From RGIG3009 sp045595445 (GTDB lineage Bacteria; Bacillota; Clostridia; Oscillospirales; Acutalibacteraceae), in assembly GCA_045595445.1 (NCBI GenBank), contig JAZOAK010000070.1, forward strand, positions 1 through 40,897: a stretch of DNA of 40,897 nucleotides, read 5' to 3'. The stretch's first letter is position 1. Every line of letters starts with the position of its first letter. Positions 25,220-32,241 of the stretch are shown piece after piece. Position numbers and translations under genes: made by a program. Under the pieces are notes generated by a model, which saw only the letters and a program-made list of their open reading frames with translations, had not been told where the DNA came from and did not search any database.

Positions 25220-25912
25220 ATGAACTATTCCCATGAAGTTGAACAAATGTGTATAGTGAAGAAGGGCCCGCATCACGGCCCGGCTCCCATTCCCGAAGAG
25301 GGCAAATGGGTAAAAGCTACACAGATCGCTGACATTTCCGGCCTCACCCACGGCGTGGGTTGGTGTGCACCGCAGCAGGGCACCTGCAAACTGACGCTGA
25401 ATGTCAAAGACGGTATCGTTGAAGAAGCGCTGGTGGAAACCATCGGTTGTTCCGGCATGACGCACTCGGCGGCAATGGCTGCGGAGATTCTGCCCGGCAA
25501 GACGCTGCTCGAATGCCTTAACACCGACCTTGTGTGCGATGCGATCAACGTCGCCATGCGCGAGTTGTTCTTGCAGATCGTGTACGGTCGTACCCAGTCC
25601 GCTTTCTCCGAGGACGGTTTGTCCATCGGTGCCGGTCTGGAAGACCTCGGCAAGGGCCTGCGTTCGCAGGTGGGTACCATGTATTCCACCAAAGCGAAGG
25701 GTGTTCGTTTCTTGGAAATGGCAGAGGGCTACGTCACCAAGATCGCGCTCGACGAAGAGGGCGAGGTTATCGGTTATCAGTTCGTCCGCCTCGGCAAAAT
25801 GCTGGAAGACATCCGTCACGGCATGGAGCCGAACGAAGCCTACAACAAAAACATCGGTCAGTACGGTCGCTTCGATTCTGCGGCGAAGTACATTGACCCC
25901 CGTGAAGAATAA
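25220..25912 (+). CDS. NifU-like iron-sulfur scaffold-type protein, partner of GGGtGRT
   Basis: This 230-residue protein begins MNYSHEVEQMCIVKKGPHHG and contains GVGWCAPQQGTCKLTL, IVEEALVETIGCSGMTHSAA and a further Cys in DLVCDAINVAM. The arrangement of three Cys-containing loops around a central sheet resembles the NifU/IscU N-terminal scaffold fold, and such proteins are often labelled iron-sulfur cluster assembly scaffold. Unlike IscU it has a long C-terminal part (YSTKAKGVRFLEMAEGYVTK onward). ATG 25220 follows AAAGGAGT. It is 15 bases before the GGGtGRT gene, and the pair recurs together in anaerobes. Its exact role is not known to me. Confidence 0.78.
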   Translation: MNYSHEVEQMCIVKKGPHHGPAPIPEEGKWVKATQIADISGLTHGVGWCAPQQGTCKLTLNVKDGIVEEALVETIGCSGMTHSAAMAAEILPGKTLLECLNTDLVCDAINVAMRELFLQIVYGRTQSAFSEDGLSIGAGLEDLGKGLRSQVGTMYSTKAKGVRFLEMAEGYVTKIALDEEGEVIGYQFVRLGKMLEDIRHGMEPNEAYNKNIGQYGRFDSAAKYIDPREE

Positions 25913-25927
25913 GAGGAGGTTGCAGAC

Positions 25928-26938
25928 ATGGCGAACGATGTAAAATTCGAAGGCAAAGACAGACGTCTTGCCAAAATTGAAAAGTTTTTGGCCGAGAACG
26001 ACCTCGGTTCGATGGAAGCGTGCCGCGATCTCTGCCTGAGCAAGGGTATTGACGTGGAATCCATCGTCAAGGGCGTGCAGCCCATCGCGTTTGAAAATGC
26101 AGTGTGGGCGTACACGTTGGGTGTTGCGCTGGCTCTCAAACGCGGCGTGAAAGAAGCAGCAGAGGCTTCCGCTGTAATCGGTGAAGGTTTGCAGGCATTC
26201 TGCGTTCCCGGTTCGGTTGCTGAGCAGCGCAGCGTTGGTTTGGGTCACGGTAATCTCGGCAAAATGCTGTTGTCGGAAGAAACCGATTGCTTTGCGTTCC
26301 TCGCAGGTCACGAATCCTTTGCGGCGGCAGAAGGTGCGATCGGTATCGCGCGTACCGCGAACAAGGCTCGTAAACAGCCGCTTCGCGTTATCTTAAACGG
26401 GCTTGGCAAAGACGCGGCGTATATCATCAGCCGCATCAACGGCTTCACCTATGTGGAGACCGAGTATGATTTCTACACCGACGAGCTGAAGATCGTCCGT
26501 GAAAAAGCGTTCTCTGACGGCGAGCGCGCCAAGGTCAAATGCTACGGTGCCAACGACGTTTCCGAAGGCGTTGCGATTATGAAGCACGAAAAGGTTGAGG
26601 TTTCCATCACCGGTAACTCCACCAACCCGACTCGCTTCCAGCACCCGGTAGCCGGCACCTATAAGAAATGGACCATGGAGAACGGCAAAAAATACTTCTC
26701 CGTGGCATCCGGCGGCGGTACGGGTCGTACCCTGCATCCCGATAACGTGGCGGCAGGTCCTGCGTCCTATGGCTTGACCGATACGATGGGTCGTATGCAC
26801 GGTGATGCGCAGTTTGCGGGTTCCTCTTCCGTTCCGGCTCACGTGGAAATGATGGGTCTGATCGGTGCAGGTAACAATCCGATGGTCGGTATGACCGTTG
26901 CTTGCGCGGTTGCCGTTTCCGAAGCGCTTAATAAGTAA
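25928..26938 (+). CDS. GGGtGRT family protein
   Basis: This 336-residue cytoplasmic protein carries the family signature SVASGGGTGRTLHPDN (GGG from residue 262). The C-terminus is rich in Gly and small residues (GLIGAGNNPMVGMTV). The N-terminal half is helical with EVYE-like charged segments. No catalytic function is established to my knowledge. ATG 25928 follows AAGAGGAGG. It is cotranscribed with the NifU-like protein. Its last 84 bases are repeated at 31814-31897 (see findings), so this gene sits at one edge of a probable insertion. Confidence 0.9.
   Translation: MANDVKFEGKDRRLAKIEKFLAENDLGSMEACRDLCLSKGIDVESIVKGVQPIAFENAVWAYTLGVALALKRGVKEAAEASAVIGEGLQAFCVPGSVAEQRSVGLGHGNLGKMLLSEETDCFAFLAGHESFAAAEGAIGIARTANKARKQPLRVILNGLGKDAAYIISRINGFTYVETEYDFYTDELKIVREKAFSDGERAKVKCYGANDVSEGVAIMKHEKVEVSITGNSTNPTRFQHPVAGTYKKWTMENGKKYFSVASGGGTGRTLHPDNVAAGPASYGLTDTMGRMHGDAQFAGSSSVPAHVEMMGLIGAGNNPMVGMTVACAVAVSEALNK
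26845..26928 (+). repeat. 84-base direct repeat, left copy (3' end of GGGtGRT gene)
   Basis: Bases 26845-26928 match 31814-31897 at 83 of 84 positions; the difference is G26908 against A31877, silent in an Ala codon. With small gaps similarity reaches back to about 26834. Outside this stretch the flanks differ. The copies are in the same orientation and about 4.97 kb apart. Confidence 0.93.
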
Positions 26939-27001
26939 GAATTTATAAGGGTTTTGACACTCTTGTGAATTTTCCATCACAAAAATTTGGCTAAAAATAA
27001 G

Positions 27002-27058
27002 TTGGACACATCACAAACGTATTTCCGCTTGTGATGTGTCCAATGTTTTTTTATTTTT
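27002..27058. terminator. Strong hairpin terminator after GGGtGRT
   Basis: TTGGACACATCACAA (27002-27016) pairs perfectly with TTGTGATGTGTCCAA (27029-27043) over a 12-base loop, followed by a T-rich run. It also has a T-rich side on the minus strand and so may serve the minus-strand gene ending at 27078. The rest of 26939-27077 shows no gene. Confidence 0.85.
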
Positions 27059-27077
27059 AAGGAGAATTTTTGAGATA

Positions 27078-27320
27078 TCACAGAATCAACGCAATTACCG
27101 CCACTATCAATACGGCAATCGAAATTCCCAATCCTAACCATGCCAATATTTTGATTTTTTTGAGCTCGGCATCATGCTGTTTATCAACATTTTGCTGCCT
27201 TCGTATTTCACTATCTTGCTCTACGTCCTTTTTTACACCCGCGGCAGGATATGCGGCGATCTCGTAAAGCTTATCTACGAGAAGCGTTCCCGCCACAGCG
27301 ATGCCTGTTCGTTCGTTCAT
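27078..27320 (-). CDS. Chimeric ORF: PfkB-kinase N-terminus joined to a tail anchor
   Basis: The 80-residue product starts MNERTGIAVAGTLLVDKLYE followed by IAAYPAAG, which is the first strand-turn of PfkB-type sugar kinases. After about residue 28 (position 27237) the sequence changes to a charged stretch (DSEIRRQQNVDKQHDAELKK) and one membrane helix, ILAWLGLGISIAVLIVAVIALIL read in two parts, at the very C-terminus. A PfkB kinase should run for about 300 residues. It is most likely a truncated kinase gene fused by recombination to the end of another gene. ATG 27320 follows GAGGAG; GTG 27329 is also in frame. Whether the product is made is unknown. Confidence 0.6.
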   Translation of the reverse strand: MNERTGIAVAGTLLVDKLYEIAAYPAAGVKKDVEQDSEIRRQQNVDKQHDAELKKIKILAWLGLGISIAVLIVAVIALIL

Positions 27321-27362
27321 ATCTGCCACACTCCTCTATCAAGACGTTGATGACAGAGTCAT

Positions 27363-28808
27363 TCAAACGATCGCGCCGTTTTCCAAAAGGCGTGCGCGAA
27401 GCGCTTGTACGTCGATCGTTTTCGGCGTTTTATTCTCCTTGACTGCCATTGCCGCGGCAACGCCTGCCGCCTCACCCAAAGCCATACACTGCGCCGTCGG
27501 ACGTGTCGCACCCGACGCTCCGCGCGAGGCAGAAATCGGACGCCCCGCGACGAGCAGGTTTTCCACGTTCAAGGGGAGCATCACGCGATATGGAATGTGG
27601 AATCTCCAATGGTTGAGATCCACGTTTTTCACCTCCTTGGGAAGCGGGTGAATGTCGAGAGGATGACCGCCACAGGCAACCGAATCCTCAAAATCCTTGC
27701 CCGACAGCACGTCAATTACCGACAGGCGGTACTCTCCCACGATATGGCGCGTTTCTCTCACGCCCACGTCGGGGATATAGGTGATGCGCACGTTTTCAAA
27801 GCCGGGAACGTGCTCCTTCAAAACGCCCGTCAAAATCCGCGTTCCTCTTTGCAGATTGTACTGTGCGATACTGACCTTGCGGCTATCCAAGCCGTTGGCG
27901 TTTTCCGCGTCGGCACAGCAGGGTCCCAAGAGGATCGCCTCGTCTCGTTCGGGAAGATTGTAAACCTGGACGCAGCGGTCGTCTCGGTTAGGGGAAAGCT
28001 CCTTGAGATTGAAGCGGAACACACACATCTCGCCTCTTTGGTAGCTTTCGATGACGTTTTCAAGGGACATAACTCCGAATTGATGCGTCACAAAGCGGTC
28101 TGGATTTTTCTGCAAATAGTCGAACAAACGCGCAAAATCAAGGTTACGGACGCGATACATCGTACCAAAACACTGCATCTCGCCGGTCTCCTTTGCAAAA
28201 CCCGCGGCTACTTCCTCCTCGGTGGCACCCACAACAAACGGAGCACCCGCCAGTGCCGCTACGTCCGCATCCCCTGTGGCATCAACGACCACACGCGCGC
28301 CGATCTCGCAAAAGCCGTTTTTATTACAAACGACCACACCCGTAACGGAATCGCCGTTTTTGTTGACCAATACCACACGCGTATCGTAAAGCACCTCGAC
28401 GTCTGCCTCCGCGAGCATTTGCATCAGCACCCATTGCGCCTCTGCCTTATCGGTAAACACGTAGCTGCCCGCTTCGCCGTGCGTGCCAAGCGCCATGCCG
28501 CTATCGATCATGCGCTTGACATATTCGTGCGCCAATCCCCGCACGACCTGTACCCGTTCGGGGGAGCGTCCCAGCTCGTCCAATACCTCACGCTTGTAAA
28601 CGTCCACGTCGCGGCAGTGCTCGGAGAACTTGGTGATCCCCGCCTCTCCCACGGTCAGCATGCCGCCGACGGTAAAGGAGCGCTCAATGAGAAGGGTTTT
28701 CGCGCCCTCGCGTGCGGCGGCGATCGCTGCAAAGCAGCCTGCCGTACCGCCTCCGCAAACCACGACGTCGTATGCTCCAAAGGGCTGTGCTTCAATTTGA
28801 TATTTCAT
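27363..28808 (-). CDS. FAD-dependent oxidoreductase
   Basis: This 481-residue flavoprotein has the FAD-binding GGGTAG (19-24) in YDVVVCGGGTAGCFAAIAAA and ends with a second FAD contact, ENLLVAGRPISASRGA, followed by TAQCMALGEAAGVAAA. This layout is that of the FAD_oxidored (PF12831-type) family, common in Firmicute and Bacteroidete sugar-catabolic clusters; the substrate is unknown. ATG 28808 has GAGG eight bases upstream; ATG 28811 is the alternative. It follows the isomerase gene by 16 bases, in a minus-strand operon with the M55 protein. Confidence 0.85.
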   Translation of the reverse strand: MKYQIEAQPFGAYDVVVCGGGTAGCFAAIAAAREGAKTLLIERSFTVGGMLTVGEAGITKFSEHCRDVDVYKREVLDELGRSPERVQVVRGLAHEYVKRMIDSGMALGTHGEAGSYVFTDKAEAQWVLMQMLAEADVEVLYDTRVVLVNKNGDSVTGVVVCNKNGFCEIGARVVVDATGDADVAALAGAPFVVGATEEEVAAGFAKETGEMQCFGTMYRVRNLDFARLFDYLQKNPDRFVTHQFGVMSLENVIESYQRGEMCVFRFNLKELSPNRDDRCVQVYNLPERDEAILLGPCCADAENANGLDSRKVSIAQYNLQRGTRILTGVLKEHVPGFENVRITYIPDVGVRETRHIVGEYRLSVIDVLSGKDFEDSVACGGHPLDIHPLPKEVKNVDLNHWRFHIPYRVMLPLNVENLLVAGRPISASRGASGATRPTAQCMALGEAAGVAAAMAVKENKTPKTIDVQALRARLLENGAIV

Positions 28809-28824
28809 CATTCTTACCTCGTTT

Positions 28825-29703
28825 TCAAGATTCGAAAGCGGATTTCCACACTGCAACAAATCGCGCAAGACTCTCCTCCGCGCTCTTGCCCTCGTAGGGG
28901 CGCATTTCAAAGGAAACGGTCGCATCTGCGCGGTCAAGGTAGCCGATTTCTTTTAGCATGTGGATAAAGCGCCCCCCGTCCGCCTCGGTATAAAGCCCAT
29001 CCGGATGATTCCACGCAGTGTGCTTGTCCCCGTAAAAAGGGCTGTCGGTTTTCATAACACCGTTTCCAAGGTGAACGTGGTTGAGTACGCCCTTGGATTT
29101 TTCCAAAGCACTCTCAAGCGTTTCATGCATGATCGGCACGTGACACATGTCAAGCAGAAGCCCGATGCGCTCGAAACCGTTTTGCTTGACGCGACCAATA
29201 AATTCCACCGTTTCCGAAACGGGACCGAACAAGAATTTCTTGTCGATATCGCGGTCGGTCGGTTCAAGCGAAAGATGCACGTCGTCGGGAAGCTGTGATG
29301 CCACACGCAGGGTCAACTCCAGCACGCACTCCTTTGCCGCCTCGCGGTCGGTGGGAAGATCGGGGCCCAAGGCAAAAATGATCTTCTTCGAGCCAACCTC
29401 CAGCGCGTAGCCGACCTCGCGCATGAGTAGCGAATATGCACGCTCGCGCTCCGCCTTTTCGGGCGACGCGGGAAAGGATTGCTCCTCGCCAAAGCGGTCG
29501 CCTACGTTGTAATTGATAACCTTTCCGCTATCCTTGAGAATTTTGATCTCTTCAGCGGAACTCTTCCCGCGCCAGATCCAGCAATCCAAGGCATCGACCA
29601 GCGGGTTTGCCGCAAGCCTTTTCAGCGTTGCGGTGTGTGCCACTGCATTCGTAATGGCCTCGGCACACAAAAACTGATGATTGACACCTAAAATTACCGA
29701 CAA
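28825..29703 (-). CDS. Sugar phosphate isomerase/epimerase-like TIM barrel
   Basis: The 292-residue product is of the xylose-isomerase-like (AP endonuclease 2) TIM-barrel family: LSLEPTDRDIDKKF with a metal-binding Glu, LLLDMCHVPIMHET with Asp/His, NHVHLGNGVMK with His, and the late FEMRPYEG with a Glu. These residues fit a divalent-metal site used for aldose-ketose or epimer conversion of small sugars. The start is TTG 29703, overlapping the stop of the M55 gene; GGAG lies 11 bases upstream, so the start is less certain. It is third in the operon. Confidence 0.82.
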   Translation of the reverse strand: MSVILGVNHQFLCAEAITNAVAHTATLKRLAANPLVDALDCWIWRGKSSAEEIKILKDSGKVINYNVGDRFGEEQSFPASPEKAERERAYSLLMREVGYALEVGSKKIIFALGPDLPTDREAAKECVLELTLRVASQLPDDVHLSLEPTDRDIDKKFLFGPVSETVEFIGRVKQNGFERIGLLLDMCHVPIMHETLESALEKSKGVLNHVHLGNGVMKTDSPFYGDKHTAWNHPDGLYTEADGGRFIHMLKEIGYLDRADATVSFEMRPYEGKSAEESLARFVAVWKSAFES

Positions 29704-30491
29704 GCCGCCACCATCTCCTTTTCATAAATCAGATATTGCGACCACGTGGGGAGCAACTGCTCACCGCGCATCACAACGGTGTTTTCGTTCTCAAAAATTT
29801 CGGGGTGCAATTCGCGCATCTTGGAAAGGTAGGGGCAATCCGAAAATTGAATGCGGATCTCGTACGGTGCTTTCACTGTGAAAGGGGCAACCGTTGTAAG
29901 CGCCGCTTTTTTTGCCGCCTCGCGCAAACGCACGGCACTTTCCGAAGGAGCAAGGCAGAGCGCGGCATCAGCGCCCAGAGAGGTCTTGACGGGGCAGGTG
30001 ACAACACCTGTGCCAAGCGCCTCCGCCTCACGGCATCCAAGATCATCCCCCGACACGAATTTGAGCGGCACCCCCGCCTCGGCGGCAAGCGCCGCCTCCA
30101 TGCCGATCTCGCCCACAAGGATTCCGTTGAGGTAAATTGCGTCGTATTCGCGCAGATAGCTGTGTGCCAAAAGGGCATTTTTAACGTGCTGCATCGTGTG
30201 AAGCCCCATTAAATATAGCCCGTCAATGCCCGCGCCGCCCACGCCGCGCCAAAGGTCGCCGCGGATCGGCTTTCCCATGATTACAGGCTCGTCGATCTGC
30301 GTCACGTCCACGTTTCTGCCGTCGGTGTGCATGTCGTAAACGATCGCCTCACCGCCCGCCTCGCGGATCCCCGCCAGCACCGCCTTGAGATCGTTCATCA
30401 GCATTCTGCGACCGAGCTCACTGTTTTCCGCCTGTGGGAAGGTCGTCACTCCCGTCACGCCCTCAATGTCCGTCATTACCAAAAATTTCAT
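29694..30491 (-). CDS. M55 family D-aminopeptidase-like protein
   Basis: This 265-residue protein begins MKFLVMTDIEGVTGV, giving Asp8 and Glu10, and has His55 (YDMHTDGRN), His98 (GLHTMQH) and Glu128 (LVGEIGMEA). These match the zinc-ligand positions of Bacillus DppA (Asp8, Glu10, His60, His104, Glu133). VSGDD follows as in the family. M55 enzymes remove D-amino acids from short peptides, but relatives in catabolic operons may act on other amides. ATG 30491 follows AGAGGAG. It is first in the operon behind a TTGTAT-17-TATAAT promoter with an upstream AraC-type box. Confidence 0.87.
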   Translation of the reverse strand: MKFLVMTDIEGVTGVTTFPQAENSELGRRMLMNDLKAVLAGIREAGGEAIVYDMHTDGRNVDVTQIDEPVIMGKPIRGDLWRGVGGAGIDGLYLMGLHTMQHVKNALLAHSYLREYDAIYLNGILVGEIGMEAALAAEAGVPLKFVSGDDLGCREAEALGTGVVTCPVKTSLGADAALCLAPSESAVRLREAAKKAALTTVAPFTVKAPYEIRIQFSDCPYLSKMRELHPEIFENENTVVMRGEQLLPTWSQYLIYEKEMVAACR

Positions 30492-30523
30492 ACCCGACTC
30501 CTCTGTTCCATAATGATAAGGTC

Positions 30524-30577
30524 ATTATAGCAAGAGTCGGGCATGGATACAATAATATGTCCGATATTAGCAATAAA
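30524..30577 (-). promoter_or_regulatory. Promoter of the M55-isomerase-oxidoreductase operon with activator box
   Basis: The minus strand reads TTGTAT (plus 30547-30552), 17 bases, TATAAT (plus 30524-30529). A box reading TGTCCGATATTAGCAATAAA on the plus strand (30558-30577) starts 5 bases upstream of the -35. A similar box with the same 5-base gap is at the araC promoter, so it is the likely binding site of the adjacent AraC regulator. Confidence 0.7.
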
Positions 30578-30584
30578 GGTTGTC

Positions 30585-31436
30585 CTATCTTTGCACACCC
30601 TCCGCATCGCGGAATTGCATCGGCGTCATGCCGGTTTTGTGAACAAAGAACTTATTAAAATAATCCGCGCCGGAAAAGCCGAGCGCCTGTGCGATCCGAT
30701 GCTGTGTGTAATCGGTTTCAAGAAGCATTTTTTTACACTGCTCCAGCTTTTTGAGGTGAATAAACTCCAAAAGTCCCATTCCCTCGTGCCTTTGAAAGAG
30801 TCTTCCCAATTGCTTGGCGCTGATGTGACAATACGCGGCAACCTCCTCGCACGTGAAAAGGATGTCATAGTTGTCCTCCACGTGTTTTTTGGCTTTGAGA
30901 ACCCGATCGTCATACCACTCCTCACGATGCCCTGACGTCGGTGTCTGAAGCGAAATCACGTGATAAACCAAGGTGTGCAACGTGTGTTTCATCAAAAAAT
31001 CGCGGTTTTCAAGCCTTTTTGCGGCATAATGGAAAACAAGACCCAACGAAAGCATCATTTCCTCTCCGATCGGAAGTGCTTTATATTCGGCAGCCTTCAG
31101 TGCCGCACAGATCGGCTCCGCTCCACTTTCCACCGCCAACGTTAGCTTTTCAAACTCCGCACTGCAGCTGACCACACGGTGCGGACAAGAGGGGGAGATC
31201 GTAATAAATTCTCCGTCCTGCACCGTTACAAACCGCTCCCGAACACCGTACACAATGCTCCCCTTTAATATAAAATGTATCTCGAAAAAGGAATGCTGAT
31301 GACGTCTGAAATTTAATACATCCCTATTTTTGGCCTCGTTTGCCGAGATCCACTGCACCGAAAAAGCATCCCCCGAAAGCTGCGCACGGGAAATCGCACA
31401 CCGATTGATAACGTCGGCGTTCCATTGAATCTCCAT
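30585..31436 (-). CDS. AraC-family regulator of the island operon
   Basis: The 283-residue regulator has an N-terminal cupin-like sensor (RHQHSFFEIHFILKGSIVYG, GEFITISPSCPHRVVS) and a C-terminal AraC double HTH (FTCEEVAAYCHISAKQLGRL, IAQALGFSGADYFNKFFVHK), ending TGMTPMQFRD. ATG 31436 follows GAGGTGAGGAG; upstream in-frame codons cover its promoter. It is in the same direction as, and just upstream of, the M55 operon, and by position should activate it. The ligand is unknown but is probably the substrate of the operon. Confidence 0.86.
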   Translation of the reverse strand: MEIQWNADVINRCAISRAQLSGDAFSVQWISANEAKNRDVLNFRRHQHSFFEIHFILKGSIVYGVRERFVTVQDGEFITISPSCPHRVVSCSAEFEKLTLAVESGAEPICAALKAAEYKALPIGEEMMLSLGLVFHYAAKRLENRDFLMKHTLHTLVYHVISLQTPTSGHREEWYDDRVLKAKKHVEDNYDILFTCEEVAAYCHISAKQLGRLFQRHEGMGLLEFIHLKKLEQCKKMLLETDYTQHRIAQALGFSGADYFNKFFVHKTGMTPMQFRDAEGVQR

Positions 31437-31464
31437 CTCCTCACCTCGCTTTCCAACCGCTTCC

Positions 31465-31537
31465 ATTATACATCCTTTTCTTACTTTTTCCAATAGCATG
31501 TCCGATTTTTGCATAAATCTAAAAGAAAAAATCGGAC
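31465..31537 (-). promoter_or_regulatory. araC promoter with operator boxes
   Basis: The minus strand has TTGGAA (plus 31488-31493), 17 bases, TATAAT (plus 31465-31470). TGTCCGATTTTTGCATAAAT (31499-31518) starts 5 bases upstream of the -35. GTCCGATTTTT (31500-31510) is repeated inverted as AAAAATCGGAC (31527-31537), an 11-base inverted repeat. Confidence 0.7.
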
Positions 31538-31813
31538 GCAGGAGATACCTTTTGAAAATGATAGAGTATCTTTTGCGGTTAACCAAACGAATCAATTTCG
31601 TAGCCTATAACCAAATGCAAACATCTTTTGAACTTTTCCAAAAGCCCATTCGCGAACACGTCAAAATGTAGTATAATGCATTCAGTAAACTCTAAAACGA
31701 TGTGTTCAGCGAACAGGATTTTGCAAAGCTTATATGACAAAAAAGTCTTACATTGCAAGACTTTTTGGAAAATGTCGAAAAAGAGTCTTCTCTTTCCTAT
31801 GCACCGGCTGCAC
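31538..31813. other. Right edge of the island: no gene; small transcript possible
   Basis: No convincing protein-coding frame is seen here. A -10-like TATAAT (31672-31677) has a weak -35, and about 62 bases downstream is a terminator-like hairpin (31740-31766). TTCGCGAACAC (31649-31659) is nearly matched inverted at 31702-31713. Similarity to the GGGtGRT gene begins near 31804 with small gaps. Confidence 0.4.
31740..31766 (+). terminator. Terminator-like hairpin at the island edge
   Basis: AAAAAGTCTT (31740-31749) pairs with AAGACTTTTT (31757-31766) around a 7-base loop; the T tract is part of the stem, as in compact terminators. Confidence 0.5.
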
Positions 31814-31904
31814 GGAAATGATGGGTCTGATCGGTGCAGGTAACAATCCGATGGTCGGTATGACCGTTGCTTGCGCAGTTGCCGTTTCCGAAGCGCTGAA
31901 ATAA
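31814..31904 (+). pseudogene. Duplicated 3' remnant of the GGGtGRT gene
   Basis: This stretch encodes EMMGLIGAGNNPMVGMTVAC continuing AVAVSEALK and a TAA stop, the last 29 codons of GGGtGRT, in frame. It matches the intact gene at 83 of 84 bases up to 31897; the final codons differ (LK here against LNK). There is no start codon, ribosome site or upstream gene body. Two terminators follow directly. It marks the far edge of the insertion at 26929-31813. Confidence 0.9.
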
Positions 31905-31915
31905 ATTGTTTTAAC

Positions 31916-31944
31916 ACCGCCGCAGTATTCCTGCGGCGGTTTTT
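31916..31944 (+). terminator. Terminator, CCGCCGCAG family, copy 1
   Basis: ACCGCCGCAG, TATTC, CTGCGGCGGT and T4 at 31916-31944. Near-identical hairpins occur at 36682 and 37969. Confidence 0.88.
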
Positions 31945-31953
31945 CTTGCATGT

Positions 31954-31986
31954 AAAAAAGCACCCGCGTAAAGCGGGTGCTTTTTT
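31954..31986 (+). terminator. Second terminator after the GGGtGRT remnant
   Basis: AAAAAAGCACCCGC (31954-31967) pairs with GCGGGTGCTTTTTT (31973-31986), a perfect 14-base stem usable in both directions. Confidence 0.85.
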
Positions 31987-32052
31987 GACCATTTCTCCCG
32001 GTTTTGTCAAAGTATGAGAATGTCAATATATTATAATTTTTTGTCAATCTAA

Positions 32053-32081
32053 TTACTTTACAAATCGGGGGACGGTATACT
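32053..32081 (+). promoter_or_regulatory. Possible promoter of the surface-protein operon
   Basis: TTACTT (32053-32058), 17 bases, TATACT (32076-32081). The -35 is weak. It would give a 5' leader of about 150 bases. Confidence 0.4.
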
Positions 32082-32123
32082 ACAATTAGGTTATTATATA
32101 AAAATATGCAAAACCAATAGTTT

Positions 32124-32155
32124 TCTGTTCCACCTTTTTCTCTGTGGGGAACAGA
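32124..32155 (+). other. Leader hairpin before the surface-protein gene
   Basis: TCTGTTCC (32124-32131) pairs with GGAACAGA (32148-32155) across a 16-base loop rich in T. It has no T tract after it, so it is not an evident terminator. The rest of 32160-32230 shows no gene and no known riboswitch. Confidence 0.4.
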
Positions 32156-32241
32156 ACGTGATTAACACCGTGTGATTTCTCCGTGTCGCTTATCGTGCTG
32201 ACATACCAAATATCACATAAATCTAATAGGAGGAAAAGGTT

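Noticed and set aside
25196..26311. 371-codon minus-strand open frame across the scaffold and GGGtGRT genes
   Set aside because: It spans two well-supported plus-strand genes and has no recognisable motif.
26963..26982. TTGTGA-N8-TCACAA resembling a CRP/FNR-type site after GGGtGRT
   Set aside because: The spacer is 8 rather than 6 bases, it lies downstream of a gene end with no promoter, and it can simply be a weak hairpin before the strong terminator.
27405..28967. 520-codon open frame on the plus strand opposite the FAD oxidoreductase
   Set aside because: It is a shadow of the minus-strand gene: the translation has no domain motifs, no ribosome site and low-complexity His/Arg content, while the minus frame has clear FAD motifs.
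26929..31813. Prophage, transposon or integrative element with its own integrase
   Set aside because: No integrase, transposase, relaxase or phage gene is present between the repeats, and no terminal inverted repeats were found.
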